A DNA stretch of 64,000 bases from Gammaproteobacteria bacterium (lineage in GTDB: Bacteria > Pseudomonadota > Gammaproteobacteria > Steroidobacterales > GCA-2729495): assembly GCA_015709695.1 (NCBI GenBank), contig CP054183.1, positions 1,352,992-1,416,991 on the forward strand, given 5' to 3'. Below the pieces are notes generated by a model. That model was not told the origin of the DNA and searched no databases. It worked only from the letters and a program-made list of their open reading frames with translations. Each line of letters opens with the position of its first letter. Position 1 is the first letter of the stretch. Both the position numbers and the translations under genes were made by a program. Shown piece by piece: positions 37,391 through 46,606 of this stretch.

Positions 37391-38860
37391 TCAGGTCTCC
37401 TGCGCTGCGGGGATGCGCAGCACCTGCCCGGGTGCCACCCGGTCAGTATGCAGCTGGTTGGCATCACGAATGCGGCGAACGCTGACGTTGTAGCGAGCAG
37501 CGAGCCCGGACAGGGTCTCGCCGGGACGGATCACGTGCTGCACGGATTCCGCCAGGCGTTGCCGGCTCAGCTCCGCCACCAGGGTGCCGCGTGGCGGGTT
37601 CCTGTAGAAATAGTCCCGCACGCCGGCGAAGATCGCTGTAGCAAGCCGCCCGCGATACTCGTTGTTGTCCAGCCGCCGCTCTTCCTCGGGATTGGAGATG
37701 TACGCGGTCTCGATGAGCACCGATGGCACGTCCGGCGACTTCAGCACCATGAACGGTGCCTGCATCACCTGCGGCTTGCGTACCGTGCCAACCCTGGCCA
37801 TCTGCTGCAGGATCTCGTCGGCCACCTCGATGCTGGAACTCAGCGACGCGTTCTGCGAAAGATCCAGCAAAACCGAAGCCAGCGTCGGGTCCCTGGTGCG
37901 CAGCGACACGCCGCCGATGAGGTCCGCCGCATTCTCGCGCGCGGCCAGCCGGCGCGCGGCCTCGTCGGTGGCGCCCTTCTCGTTCAGCACATAGACGGAA
38001 CTGCCCTGCACATCGCGGTCGCGGACCGCATCGGCGTGCACCGAGATGAACAGGTCGGCCGAGGCCTTGCGCGCCCGTTCCATGCGGCCACGCAGCGGGA
38101 TGAACTCGTCCTGGTCACGGGTGAGGACCGCCCGCATGCCGGGCTCGGCATTGACGACTTCGGCCAGCCGGCGGGCGAGCCGGAGCGTGATGTCCTTCTC
38201 CAGAACGCCGCGTGGGCCGTGCGCGCCCGGATCCTTGCCACCGTGGCCGGCGTCGATGGCGATGATGATGTCGCGACCTGTCCTCGGCGAGGACGTGCCC
38301 GCTGCCGACTCGGGTGCGGCCAGCGCGGCCGGCGCCGCCGTCTCCGGCTGCACGGCGGGCGGATCCGCGACCATCGCCACGGGCGCCTGCGCCGTGGCGG
38401 GCGGCGGGGCCGCCTCCCGCGCAGTCGCCATCTCCGTGACCACCGGCTTGGCTGGCGGTGTCGCCTCGGCAAGCCCGATCTGCAGGCGCGTGCCACCGGC
38501 CCCGCCGGCAGTCCGCAGCAGCGGCTCCGGGATGGCCGGCGCCGCCATGTCGAGCACGATCCTCAGGGAACCGTCCGGGCGGTTCGCGGCCCTCAGCTGC
38601 CGCACGCTGCCGGTGCCTGCCGGCAGCGGCAGGGCCTGCCGCGTCAGGCGCGCGGAGAGCAGGTCGACGACGACCCGGTAGGGATCCTGCAGGGTGAACA
38701 GGCGGTACTCGCTGCTGTCGGTCATCTCCAGCACCAGCGTGGTGCTCGTGCCGGCGCTCGACAGCGCCAGGCGCTCGACCGACGCCTGCCCGGCGGATGC
38801 CGTCGAGGCCGCCAGCGCCGCGGCGAAAACCACGGTGGACACGTACCAAGCCTTGCGCAC
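37391..38860 (-). CDS. amiB: N-acetylmuramoyl-L-alanine amidase (AmiB-type, AMIN and LysM)
   Basis: A 489-residue periplasmic amidase for septal peptidoglycan. Signal peptide about 1-23; AMIN domain about 27-130; Ala/Pro linker; zinc amidase domain from IAIDAGHGGKDPGA (about 200) with ISVHADAV and VLIETAYISNPEEE; C-terminal LysM (HVIRPGETLSGLAARYNVS) at about 438-484. The insert that occludes the active site in EnvC/NlpD-regulated amidases appears present (SSIEVADEILQQM). The GTG start at 38860 has GGGGAG upstream. It lies in the classic tsaE-amiB-mutL order and has its own -10 element. Confidence 0.93.
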   Translation of the reverse strand: MRKAWYVSTVVFAAALAASTASAGQASVERLALSSAGTSTTLVLEMTDSSEYRLFTLQDPYRVVVDLLSARLTRQALPLPAGTGSVRQLRAANRPDGSLRIVLDMAAPAIPEPLLRTAGGAGGTRLQIGLAEATPPAKPVVTEMATAREAAPPPATAQAPVAMVADPPAVQPETAAPAALAAPESAAGTSSPRTGRDIIIAIDAGHGGKDPGAHGPRGVLEKDITLRLARRLAEVVNAEPGMRAVLTRDQDEFIPLRGRMERARKASADLFISVHADAVRDRDVQGSSVYVLNEKGATDEAARRLAARENAADLIGGVSLRTRDPTLASVLLDLSQNASLSSSIEVADEILQQMARVGTVRKPQVMQAPFMVLKSPDVPSVLIETAYISNPEEERRLDNNEYRGRLATAIFAGVRDYFYRNPPRGTLVAELSRQRLAESVQHVIRPGETLSGLAARYNVSVRRIRDANQLHTDRVAPGQVLRIPAAQET

Positions 38861-38887
38861 GCCACACTCCCCTGGGCAGTGGCCCCG

Positions 38888-38893
38888 ATTATA
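38888..38893 (-). promoter_or_regulatory. -10 element of an amiB promoter
   Basis: On the minus strand TATAAT lies 27 bases before the GTG of amiB and is flanked by CCCG and CGGG arms. A weak -35 (TTCCAA, 16 bp upstream) is possible. The downstream genes mutL-miaA-hfq could be expressed from here, independently of nnr-tsaE. Confidence 0.5.
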
Positions 38894-38967
38894 GCGGGAG
38901 CAGGTGCGATTGGAAGATGATTCCCCTAAGTAATGAAGCAGATATCAGTCATTCCTGACTTGGCTGC

Positions 38968-39507
38968 TCATCGACCTGTCGTAACTGGCTGCCCGCCCTG
39001 GCTGCCCTCCGCCTGCGGCCCGAACAACCGGCACAGGGCCTGGCCCGCAGCACTCCTTGCCTCCCAGCTGACTACCCGGCCCGGACCCTGGGCGGCGAGC
39101 TCGAGCCGCAGGACGAGATCCGCCTCCGGCAGGTAGCCCGCACCCTGACCGGGCCACTCGATCAGGCCGATCACGCCACCCGACAGCGCCTCGACGAGGC
39201 CGATCTCTTCCAGTTCGCGCGGGTCCCGCAGGCGATACAGGTCCACGTGCTGGATGACCCGGTCGGCGAGCGCATAGGGCTCGACCAGCGTGTAGGTGGG
39301 ACTGGGTACCCTGCCCGTGTGGCCCAGGCCAGCGAGGAGACCCCGCACCAGCGTGGTCTTCCCCGCGCCGAGTTCACCCTCGAGGTACACGATCAAACCT
39401 TCCGGTCGCGTGGCCAGCAGCGCCATGGCGCACTGGCGGCCAAACCTCTCGGTCGCCGCAGCGTCCGGGAGGATCAGGCCTGCGGGTTCAGCCATGGGCG
39501 CAGGCAT
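38968..39507 (-). CDS. tsaE: tRNA threonylcarbamoyladenosine biosynthesis ATPase TsaE
   Basis: A 179-residue P-loop ATPase needed with TsaB, TsaC and TsaD for t6A37 of tRNA. It has LEGELGAGKTTLVRGLL, GRVPSPTYTLVEPY, HVDLYRLRDPRELEEIGL and IEWPGQ motifs. The ATG at 39507 overlaps the end of nnr by 34 bases; a second in-frame ATG lies at 39495, and neither has a clear ribosome site. Nnr-TsaE overlap is common in this cluster. Confidence 0.95.
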   Translation of the reverse strand: MPAPMAEPAGLILPDAAATERFGRQCAMALLATRPEGLIVYLEGELGAGKTTLVRGLLAGLGHTGRVPSPTYTLVEPYALADRVIQHVDLYRLRDPRELEEIGLVEALSGGVIGLIEWPGQGAGYLPEADLVLRLELAAQGPGRVVSWEARSAAGQALCRLFGPQAEGSQGGQPVTTGR

Positions 39508-40964
39508 CCGAACAGGTCGCTGGCCACGAGGCCGCGCTCGCCATGGCGTGCCGCATCGTCGGCAGCTTTCGCGTGAACGAAGGCCGCACAGGCCGCTGCA
39601 GCCAGCAGATCCTCCACCCCATGCTGGGCGACGATGCCGGCGACGAGGCCGGTCAGCACATCGCCCATCCCGGCGGAGGCCATGCCCGGGTTGCCGGCAT
39701 CGATGAGGTACGGCAGTTCGCCGGACCGGCCGACAAGCGTGCCGCGCCCCTTGAGCACCACCACGCCGCCATACCGCTGGCACAGATTGGCCATGGCATG
39801 CAGGCGGTCGGCCTGGACCTGCGCCGTATTCACGCCCAGCAGGCGTGCGGCCTCGCCGGGATGCGGGGTCAGCACCCGGTCCTCGCGGCGTTGAGACTGT
39901 CCGGCCAGCAGGTTCAGCGCATCGGCGTCGATGACCAGCGGTTGTCGCCGCCCGAGCAGGTGGGCGAGCAGCTTGCGCGCCCAGGCATCCTGTCCGAGGC
40001 CCGGGCCCACGGCAATGACCGTGGCACGCTCGAGCAGGCCGCCGAGATCCGCCGCATCCTCTGCATCCAGGCACATCAGCTCCGGCCGGGCGGCCACCAC
40101 CGGCACCACGTTCCCGGGCCGGGTGGCCACGCTCACCAGACCGGCGCCGGCGCGCAGCGCCGCCTCCGCGGCCAGGCGCACCGCGCCACCCATGCCCCGG
40201 TTGCCACCCACCACCAGCACGTGGCCGAACTTCCCCTTGTGTGCAGTTCGTGACCGGCGCGGCAGCAGGCGCACCTGGTCGTCGCCATCGAAGAGGCGCA
40301 GCGTCGGCGCCACCCGCGACACCCGGCCAGGCGGCACACCGAGGTCACCGAAGACGATCTCGCCGGCATGATCGGGCCCGGCGCCGAGGTACAGGCCCTG
40401 CTTGCGGCCGATGAAAGTCACCGTGGTGTCCGCCCGCACCGCCGCGCCCAGCACGCGTCCGCTGGCACCATCCAGCCCGCTCGGCAGGTCGACGGCCACC
40501 ACGGGCACGGCGGCCGCGTTGACCGCCTCCACGGCGAGCAGCCAGGCGCCTTCGAGATCGCGAAGCAGCCCGGTGCCGAGCATGGCGTCGATGACCAGGT
40601 CCGCTCCTGCCAGCAGGCCGTCGTGGAAGGGCACCACGCTGCCACCGGCCTGCCGGTACTGCTCCCAGGCGCGGGCGGCATCGTCACGCAATCCCCGGGG
40701 ATCGGACAGTGCCGCCACCGTGACCTGCATGCCGGCGGCACGGGCCAGCGTGGCGACCACATAGCCATCGCCGGCGTTGTTGCCTGCGCCGCACAGCACC
40801 AGCCAGCGTGTGGCACCGGCATGCAGCTCGCGCGCGGTGTCCCAGACCAGCCGCCCGGCACGGCCCATGAGATCGAAACCGGAGATGCCGACCTCCTCGA
40901 TGGCGATGCGGTCCATCTCGCGCACCGCCGCGGGCGTGTAGAGCAGGCTCGAGGGCAGCGACAT
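39474..40964 (-). CDS. nnr: Bifunctional NAD(P)H-hydrate epimerase / ADP-dependent dehydratase
   Basis: A 496-residue metabolite-repair enzyme that rescues hydrated NADH/NADPH. N-terminal YjeF_N epimerase (VREMDRIAIEEVGI, VLCGAGNNAGDGYV, VDLPSGLDGASG) and C-terminal ribokinase-like dehydratase (GKFGHVLVVGGNRGMGGA, TPHPGEAARLL, GNPGMASAGMGDVLTG). I chose the ATG at 40964; a GTG lies two codons upstream (40970). A TATAAT ends eight bases before the ATG, so the message may be leaderless. Confidence 0.95.
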   Translation of the reverse strand: MSLPSSLLYTPAAVREMDRIAIEEVGISGFDLMGRAGRLVWDTARELHAGATRWLVLCGAGNNAGDGYVVATLARAAGMQVTVAALSDPRGLRDDAARAWEQYRQAGGSVVPFHDGLLAGADLVIDAMLGTGLLRDLEGAWLLAVEAVNAAAVPVVAVDLPSGLDGASGRVLGAAVRADTTVTFIGRKQGLYLGAGPDHAGEIVFGDLGVPPGRVSRVAPTLRLFDGDDQVRLLPRRSRTAHKGKFGHVLVVGGNRGMGGAVRLAAEAALRAGAGLVSVATRPGNVVPVVAARPELMCLDAEDAADLGGLLERATVIAVGPGLGQDAWARKLLAHLLGRRQPLVIDADALNLLAGQSQRREDRVLTPHPGEAARLLGVNTAQVQADRLHAMANLCQRYGGVVVLKGRGTLVGRSGELPYLIDAGNPGMASAGMGDVLTGLVAGIVAQHGVEDLLAAAACAAFVHAKAADDAARHGERGLVASDLFGCLRPWLNPQA

Positions 40965-40971
40965 GCCCACG

Positions 40972-40979
40972 ATTATAAT
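40972..40979. promoter_or_regulatory. Shared palindromic -10 of divergent nnr and queG
   Basis: ATTATAAT is its own reverse complement and contains TATAAT on both strands (plus: 40974-40979; minus: 40977-40972). It sits in the 39-base gap between nnr and queG. Plus-strand transcription would start near 40986, 18 bases before queG. Minus-strand transcription would start near 40965, at the nnr start codon. No strong -35 is seen on either side. Confidence 0.6.
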
Positions 40980-41003
40980 GGAGCACCCGGGACCGGAACG
41001 CCC

Positions 41004-42068
<1,065 letters not shown>

Positions 42069-42080
42069 GACCGTCGCCGC

Positions 42081-42932
42081 TCAGCGCAGGCGCACCGCCA
42101 GATTGTCGATGAGCCGTGCGCGGCCGAGCCAGGCGGCAGCCAGCACCCGCAGCGTGCGGCTGGCGCCATCCGGTGGCGCCAGCTCCCGCGCATCGCGGAT
42201 CGCCACATAGTCCGGCCGGAAGCCGGCGGCCTCGAGCCGCCGGTGCGCCTGGCGCTCGATGCGGGCATAGGCGCGGTTGCCAGCGAGCAGCTGCGCGCGG
42301 CACTCCCGCAGTGCCTCGTAGAGCGCGGGGGCCGTGCGGCGCTCGGTCACACCCAGGTACTGGTTGCGCGAGCTCATCGCCAGCCCGTCGGCCTCGCGCA
42401 CCGTGGGCGCGCCGCGGATGTCGAGGTCCAGGTGCAGGTCGCTGGCCATCCGCCGCAACAGCACCAGCTGCTGGTAGTCCTTCTCGCCGAACACCGCCAG
42501 ATCGGGCGTGACGATATTGAACAGCCGCAGTACCACCGAGGCCACGCCGTCGAAGTGCCCGGGCCGGTGGGCGCCGCAGAGATCGGTCGACAGGCCGGGC
42601 ACGGTGACGCTGACGCTGTGGCGACCCCCCCGCGGGTACATGACCTGCACGGTCGGCAGGAACAGGGCATCGACACCGGCGGCGCGCAGTTGCGCCGCAT
42701 CGGCCCGCAGGGTGCGTGGATAGCTGGCGTAGTCCTCGCCGGGCCCGAACTGCGTCGGATTGACGAAGATGCTGGCGACCACCCGGTCTGCGCGCCGCCT
42801 GGCGATTCCGACCAGGCTGACGTGGCCGGCATGCAGGTTGCCGAGCGTCGGCACGAGCGCGATGCGCTCACCCGCGACGTGCCAGGCGCGCACGAGGCGC
42901 CGTACCGCGACGGTGCTGCGCAGGATCCTCAC
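42081..42932 (-). CDS. panC: Pantothenate synthetase
   Basis: A 283-residue enzyme that joins pantoate and beta-alanine with ATP. Motifs VPTLGNLHAGHVSLV, FVNPTQFGPGEDY, LCGAHRPGHFDGVA, FGEKDYQQL and SSRNQYL are present. The first motif reads TLGN rather than the usual TMGA, a conservative change. The start is GTG at 42932, 10 bases after panB. It ends the pcnB-folK-dNK-panB-panC run. Confidence 0.96.
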   Translation of the reverse strand: MRILRSTVAVRRLVRAWHVAGERIALVPTLGNLHAGHVSLVGIARRRADRVVASIFVNPTQFGPGEDYASYPRTLRADAAQLRAAGVDALFLPTVQVMYPRGGRHSVSVTVPGLSTDLCGAHRPGHFDGVASVVLRLFNIVTPDLAVFGEKDYQQLVLLRRMASDLHLDLDIRGAPTVREADGLAMSSRNQYLGVTERRTAPALYEALRECRAQLLAGNRAYARIERQAHRRLEAAGFRPDYVAIRDARELAPPDGASRTLRVLAAAWLGRARLIDNLAVRLR

Positions 42933-42942
42933 GCGCTGCCGC

Positions 42943-43776
42943 TCAGGAGAAACAGTGCTCGGGTGCGGGGTAGCGCCGTTCCTTGACCGCCTGCACGTAG
43001 GCTTCGCAGGCGGACGCGACCGAATCGGCCCCCTCCATGAAATTGCGCACGAAGCGCGGCAGGCGCCCCTGGGTGATGCCCAGCATGTCGTACAGCACGA
43101 GGATCTGCCCGTCGACCGCAGGCCCGGCGCCGATGCCGATCACCGGCACGGCGACGGCATCGCGCACCGCCTGGCCGAGCTCGCTCGGCACGCACTCGAG
43201 CAGGATGACGTCGGCACCGGCGTGTTCCAGCGCAGTGGCCTCCTCGATCATGCGCAGCGCCTGCGCCTGATCGCGGCCCTGCACGCGGAAGCCGCCCAGC
43301 TTGTGCACGGACTGGGGCTTCAGGCCGATGTGGGCGCAGACCGGGATGTCATGCTGGGCGAGGTGCTCGACGATGCGCAGCTGGCCGAGACCGCCCTCGA
43401 GCTTCACCATCATCGCCCCGCCCTCCTGCATCATGCGCACGGCATTTTCCAGCGCCACCACCGGCGTCGTGTAGCTCATGAACGGCAGGTCGGCCATGAG
43501 GAATGCACGGCGCAGGCCGCGCGCCACGGCCCGGCAGTGATAGATCACATCGGCGACCGTGACCGGCACCGTGGTGTCGTGGCCCTGGATGACCATGCCC
43601 AGTGAGTCGCCCACCAGCACCACGTCGGTCCCGGCTTCCTCGACGATGGTGGCGAAGCTGGCGTCATAAGCCGTCAGGCAGGCGATCGGCTCGCCTTCGG
43701 CCTTCATGTTGCGCAGCGTGGTGACCGTCACCGGCGGCAGCGGCATCCCGCGCTGCTGGAGCTGCTTGTAGGCCAA
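42943..43776 (-). CDS. panB: Ketopantoate hydroxymethyltransferase
   Basis: The first committed step of pantothenate synthesis. It has CLTAYDASFATIVEEAG, VGDSLGMVIQGHDTT, MADLPFMSY, GIGAGPAVDGQILV and GITQGRLPRFVRNF. The start is debatable: TTG at 43776 (MAYKQLQQRG) has GGAG seven bases upstream, ATG at 43746 lacks a clear site, and GTG at 43806 directly follows the preceding stop. I use the TTG, giving 277 residues. Confidence 0.95.
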   Translation of the reverse strand: MAYKQLQQRGMPLPPVTVTTLRNMKAEGEPIACLTAYDASFATIVEEAGTDVVLVGDSLGMVIQGHDTTVPVTVADVIYHCRAVARGLRRAFLMADLPFMSYTTPVVALENAVRMMQEGGAMMVKLEGGLGQLRIVEHLAQHDIPVCAHIGLKPQSVHKLGGFRVQGRDQAQALRMIEEATALEHAGADVILLECVPSELGQAVRDAVAVPVIGIGAGPAVDGQILVLYDMLGITQGRLPRFVRNFMEGADSVASACEAYVQAVKERRYPAPEHCFS

Positions 43777-43806
43777 GTTTCCTCTCCGCCAGCCGGGCTG
43801 CGCCAC

Positions 43807-44454
43807 TCAGGCGAGCGCGGCAGCCACAGGGTTGAAAAAGTGCCTGCCGCTGCGGACCCTGCCGATTGCCTCGTTCAGGATGCCGAAGTGCTCGTCATTA
43901 TGGACCGGATCGAGGGTCGCGGCATTGACGATGAGCAGCGGGGCCGCGTCATAGCCGTGGAAGAAGCGCGCATAGCCCTCGGCCAGCCGCTCCAGGTAAC
44001 GCCTGTTGATCTGCTGCTCGTGCTCCAGGCCGCGACGGGCGATGCGGAACAGCAGCGTGTCCACGGGCGCCTGCAGGTACACCACCAGGTCCGGCACCGG
44101 GGGCTGGATGTCGAGCGAATCCCAGACCTTCTCGTAGAGCGACAGCTCGTGCCGGTCGAGGTTGATCTCGGCGAACAACCGGTCCTTCTCGATCATGAAG
44201 TCGGCGATGCGGGTCGGATGGAACAGTTCGTGCTGGCGCAGCTGCTCGATCTGCCGCACGCGCTGGAACAGGAAGAACAGCTGGGCCGGCAGGGCGGCGC
44301 CGCGCGGATCCCGGTAGAAACGCTCGAGGAAGGGATTGGCCTCTGCCTCCTCCAGCATCAGCTCGCTGTCGATGCTGCCGGCAAGGCGACGCGCCAGGCT
44401 GGTCTTGCCCACGCCGATGGGGCCCTCGATGACAATATGCCGCCGTTCCGCCAT
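43807..44454 (-). CDS. Deoxynucleoside kinase family protein
   Basis: A 215-residue P-loop kinase of the dCK/dGK family. It has IEGPIGVGKTSLARRL, EEAEANPFLERFY, FLFQRVRQIEQL, FMIEKDRLFAEINL and a lid region RIARRGLEHEQQI. Such enzymes phosphorylate salvaged deoxynucleosides; the specificity (dA, dG or dC) is not evident. It lies between folK and panB, an arrangement seen in several gammaproteobacteria, and its role there is unclear. Confidence 0.88.
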   Translation of the reverse strand: MAERRHIVIEGPIGVGKTSLARRLAGSIDSELMLEEAEANPFLERFYRDPRGAALPAQLFFLFQRVRQIEQLRQHELFHPTRIADFMIEKDRLFAEINLDRHELSLYEKVWDSLDIQPPVPDLVVYLQAPVDTLLFRIARRGLEHEQQINRRYLERLAEGYARFFHGYDAAPLLIVNAATLDPVHNDEHFGILNEAIGRVRSGRHFFNPVAAALA

Positions 44455-44510
44455 GCGCTCGTGCTGCTTTGTTCTTGTTCGACACCGCCATCGGGGGCGA
44501 TGGCTTGCAG

Positions 44511-45011
44511 TCAGGCAAGGCGCTCCATGCCCGTCCCGTCCACGCGACCCAGAAGGTCGCGGACCCGGCCCAGCCCCGGCACATCCAATCCGGGTGCGAT
44601 CTCCGCCAGCGGCAACAATACAAAATTTCGCTGGGCAATGCCCGGATGCGGCAGCACCAGGCCCGGCAGGTCGAGCCGCAGCCTGCCGTGGACGAGCAGG
44701 TCGAGGTCCAGGACACGCGGCCCCCAGCGCAGGGCCGGCGACGGCTCGCGTCCCTGCGCATGCTCGATCCGCTTGAGCGCCGCCAGCAGCTCGGCGGGCC
44801 CCAGTCGCGTCAGCAGGGCTGCCGCCGCATTGACGAAATCCGGCTGGCTGACCGGACCGAAGGGCGGATTGCGGAAATACGCGGAGACGGCCACCAGCCG
44901 CGTCGCATCCAGGGCAGCGAGCGAGGCCGTGGCGCGGTCGAGCTGGCGCACCGGATCATCGAGGTTGCTGCCCATGCCGACGTAGGCCGGGGTCCAGACA
45001 GGCTCGGGCAT
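44511..45011 (-). CDS. folK: 6-hydroxymethyl-7,8-dihydropterin pyrophosphokinase
   Basis: A 166-residue folate-pathway enzyme. It has YVGMGSNLDDP, AVSAYFRNPPFGPVSQPDFVN, RWGPRVLDLDLLVHG and PHPGIAQRNFVLLPL. The ATG at 45011 lies 29 bases after the pcnB stop with a G-rich site just upstream; the in-frame codons reaching 45194 belong to the pcnB region and were rejected. Confidence 0.95.
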   Translation of the reverse strand: MPEPVWTPAYVGMGSNLDDPVRQLDRATASLAALDATRLVAVSAYFRNPPFGPVSQPDFVNAAAALLTRLGPAELLAALKRIEHAQGREPSPALRWGPRVLDLDLLVHGRLRLDLPGLVLPHPGIAQRNFVLLPLAEIAPGLDVPGLGRVRDLLGRVDGTGMERLA

Positions 45012-45040
45012 CACCCACCCGACAGCCGTGGCGGCGCGGC

Positions 45041-46393
45041 TCAGGCCGGCTGCCGGTCGCCGTGGGCGTCGTCGACGGCGTGGCCACCGCGGCCACCGCG
45101 CCCGCGACGGCGGCGTCCCGACGTGCCGGCACGGCCAAGGCCGAGTTCGCGGCGTTGTTCCTCCGGAGACAATCCCTGCAGTGTGGTCCACCACTGCGCC
45201 AGGCCCGCATCCGCATTGCCGGCAGCGGCGCGCAGCAGCAGCAGGTCATAGGCCGCGCGGAAGCGCTTGCTCTCGATGAAGGCCAGGGCGCGGGCGCCGC
45301 GCGTCTTGTCGAAGCGGATCTGCAGCTGGAGCATTTCCCGCATCGGGATGGAGAAGCGGCGCGGCACCGCGATGCGCTCGGTCTGCTCGCGCGTCAGCTC
45401 GGCGGCTGCCACCGCCAGCGCCTGGAAATCCGACATGCCCTGCCCTGCCTGCGCAGCCGCCCGGTCCGCCACGGGGCCCCAGAGGAACACGCCCAGCAGG
45501 AACATCGGCGTCACCGGGCGGTCCTCGGCCACGCGCGCATCGGTACTGGCCAGCGCGGCCTCGAGGAATCGCCCGCGCGCATCCGTGCCCGGCCCGAGCC
45601 ATGCGGCCGTCGCCGGAAACAGCTGGCCGAACAGGCCGTACCGCTGCAGCTGGCGGTAGCTCTGCAGCGCATGGCCACTCTGGAACAGCTTCATGAACTC
45701 GTCGAAGAGCCGCGCCGGGGGTACACCACCGACCAGGTGGGCCAGGCGGGGAATGAGCGCCGCCGACTCGGCGTCCAGCTCGAAGCCGAGCTTGGCGGCG
45801 AACCGCGCCGCCCGCAGCATCCGCACCGGGTCCTCGCGGAAGCGCGCCTCCGGGTCACCGATGATGCGCAGGCGCCGCGCCCCGATGTCGGCGACACCGC
45901 CGGTGAAGTCCCAGATGGAGAAGTCGGCAATGTTGTAGTAGAGGGCGTTGGCGGTGAAATCACGGCGCCACACGTCCTCCTCGATGGTGCCATACACATT
46001 GTCGCGGATCAGGCGGCCGGTCTCGGCCGAGACCTCGCGGTGCTCGCTGGCCGCCTCTTCCGTGCCGAGGCCGCGGAAGGTCGCCACCTCGATGATCTCG
46101 CCGCCGAAACGCACATGCGCCAGGCGAAAGCGGCGGCCGATGAGCCGGCTGTTGCCGAACAGCGCGCGCACGTCTTCGGGATGCGCATCGGTGGCAACAT
46201 CGAAGTCCTTCGGATGCCGGCCGAGGAGCAGGTCGCGCACGCTGCCGCCGACGAGGAATGCCTGGTAGCCGGCATCCTTCAATCGATACAGCACCTTCAG
46301 TGCCGGCCGGGAGATATCGGCCCTGGAGATGTTGTGTTCGGACCGCGGAATGATCTGGGGTGCGGGACGGTCAGCTTGTGTGGAGTCGGTCAA
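45041..46393 (-). CDS. pcnB: Poly(A) polymerase I
   Basis: A 450-residue nucleotidyltransferase that adds poly(A) tails marking RNA for decay. It has LVGGSVRDLLLGRHPKDFDVATDA-type head motifs (LVGGSVRDLLLG, KDFDVAT) and the PAP I signature GRRFRLAHVRFG followed by EVATFR, which separates it from CCA-adding enzymes. The C-terminus is Arg/Gly-rich (about 424-440), as usual for RNA binding. The start is TTG at 46393; E. coli pcnB also uses a weak non-AUG start. pcnB-folK-pan order is classical. Confidence 0.95.
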   Translation of the reverse strand: MTDSTQADRPAPQIIPRSEHNISRADISRPALKVLYRLKDAGYQAFLVGGSVRDLLLGRHPKDFDVATDAHPEDVRALFGNSRLIGRRFRLAHVRFGGEIIEVATFRGLGTEEAASEHREVSAETGRLIRDNVYGTIEEDVWRRDFTANALYYNIADFSIWDFTGGVADIGARRLRIIGDPEARFREDPVRMLRAARFAAKLGFELDAESAALIPRLAHLVGGVPPARLFDEFMKLFQSGHALQSYRQLQRYGLFGQLFPATAAWLGPGTDARGRFLEAALASTDARVAEDRPVTPMFLLGVFLWGPVADRAAAQAGQGMSDFQALAVAAAELTREQTERIAVPRRFSIPMREMLQLQIRFDKTRGARALAFIESKRFRAAYDLLLLRAAAGNADAGLAQWWTTLQGLSPEEQRRELGLGRAGTSGRRRRGRGGRGGHAVDDAHGDRQPA

Positions 46394-46406
46394 CAGTCAG
46401 CCCGGC

Positions 46407-46434
46407 TTGTGGGATTGCCATGCGTACCTATAAT
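46407..46434 (+). promoter_or_regulatory. Promoter of tRNA-Glu, overlapping a pcnB -10 element
   Basis: TTGTGG (46407-46412) and TATAAT (46429-46434) are spaced 16 bp apart, with transcription expected near 46441. The sequence after the -10 is GC-rich, as at stringently controlled stable-RNA promoters. On the minus strand, TATTAT (46435-46430) overlaps it and could serve pcnB, whose TTG start is about 37 bases away. Confidence 0.6.
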
Positions 46435-46474
46435 AGCAGCCCGCCCGCACCCCGGGCACCCGATGCGGTTGCCG

Positions 46475-46549
46475 GCTCCCTTCGTCTAGCGGTTAGGACG
46501 CGGCCCTCTCAAGGCTGAAACGCGGGTTCGATTCCCGCAGGGAGCGCCA
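46475..46549 (+). tRNA. tRNA-Glu (anticodon CTC)
   Basis: A 75-base tRNA. GCTCCCT (46475-46481) pairs with AGGGAGC (46539-46545), followed by discriminator G and an encoded CCA. The anticodon stem CGGCC/GGCTG (46501-46505, 46513-46517) holds loop CTCTCAA with anticodon CTC at 46508-46510, reading GAG. The T-arm GGTTCGATTCC is normal. A stretch of about 57 bases leads to the RDD gene. Confidence 0.95.
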
Positions 46550-46596
46550 TCGCAGCCGCGCTGTCCACTGGCCACCGGGCAGGCGCCGCTGCCGAC

Positions 46597-46601
46597 AGGA
46601 G
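46597..46601 (+). promoter_or_regulatory. Ribosome binding site pointing to the ATC start of the RDD gene
   Basis: A perfect AGGAG five bases before ATC at 46607. No conventional start codon lies in frame between here and 46679. Confidence 0.5.
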
Positions 46602-46606
46602 TCCGC

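Noticed and set aside
45041..46393. pcnB product as a CCA-adding enzyme
   Set aside because: The GRRFRLAHVRFG signature and the Arg-rich tail mark poly(A) polymerase I.
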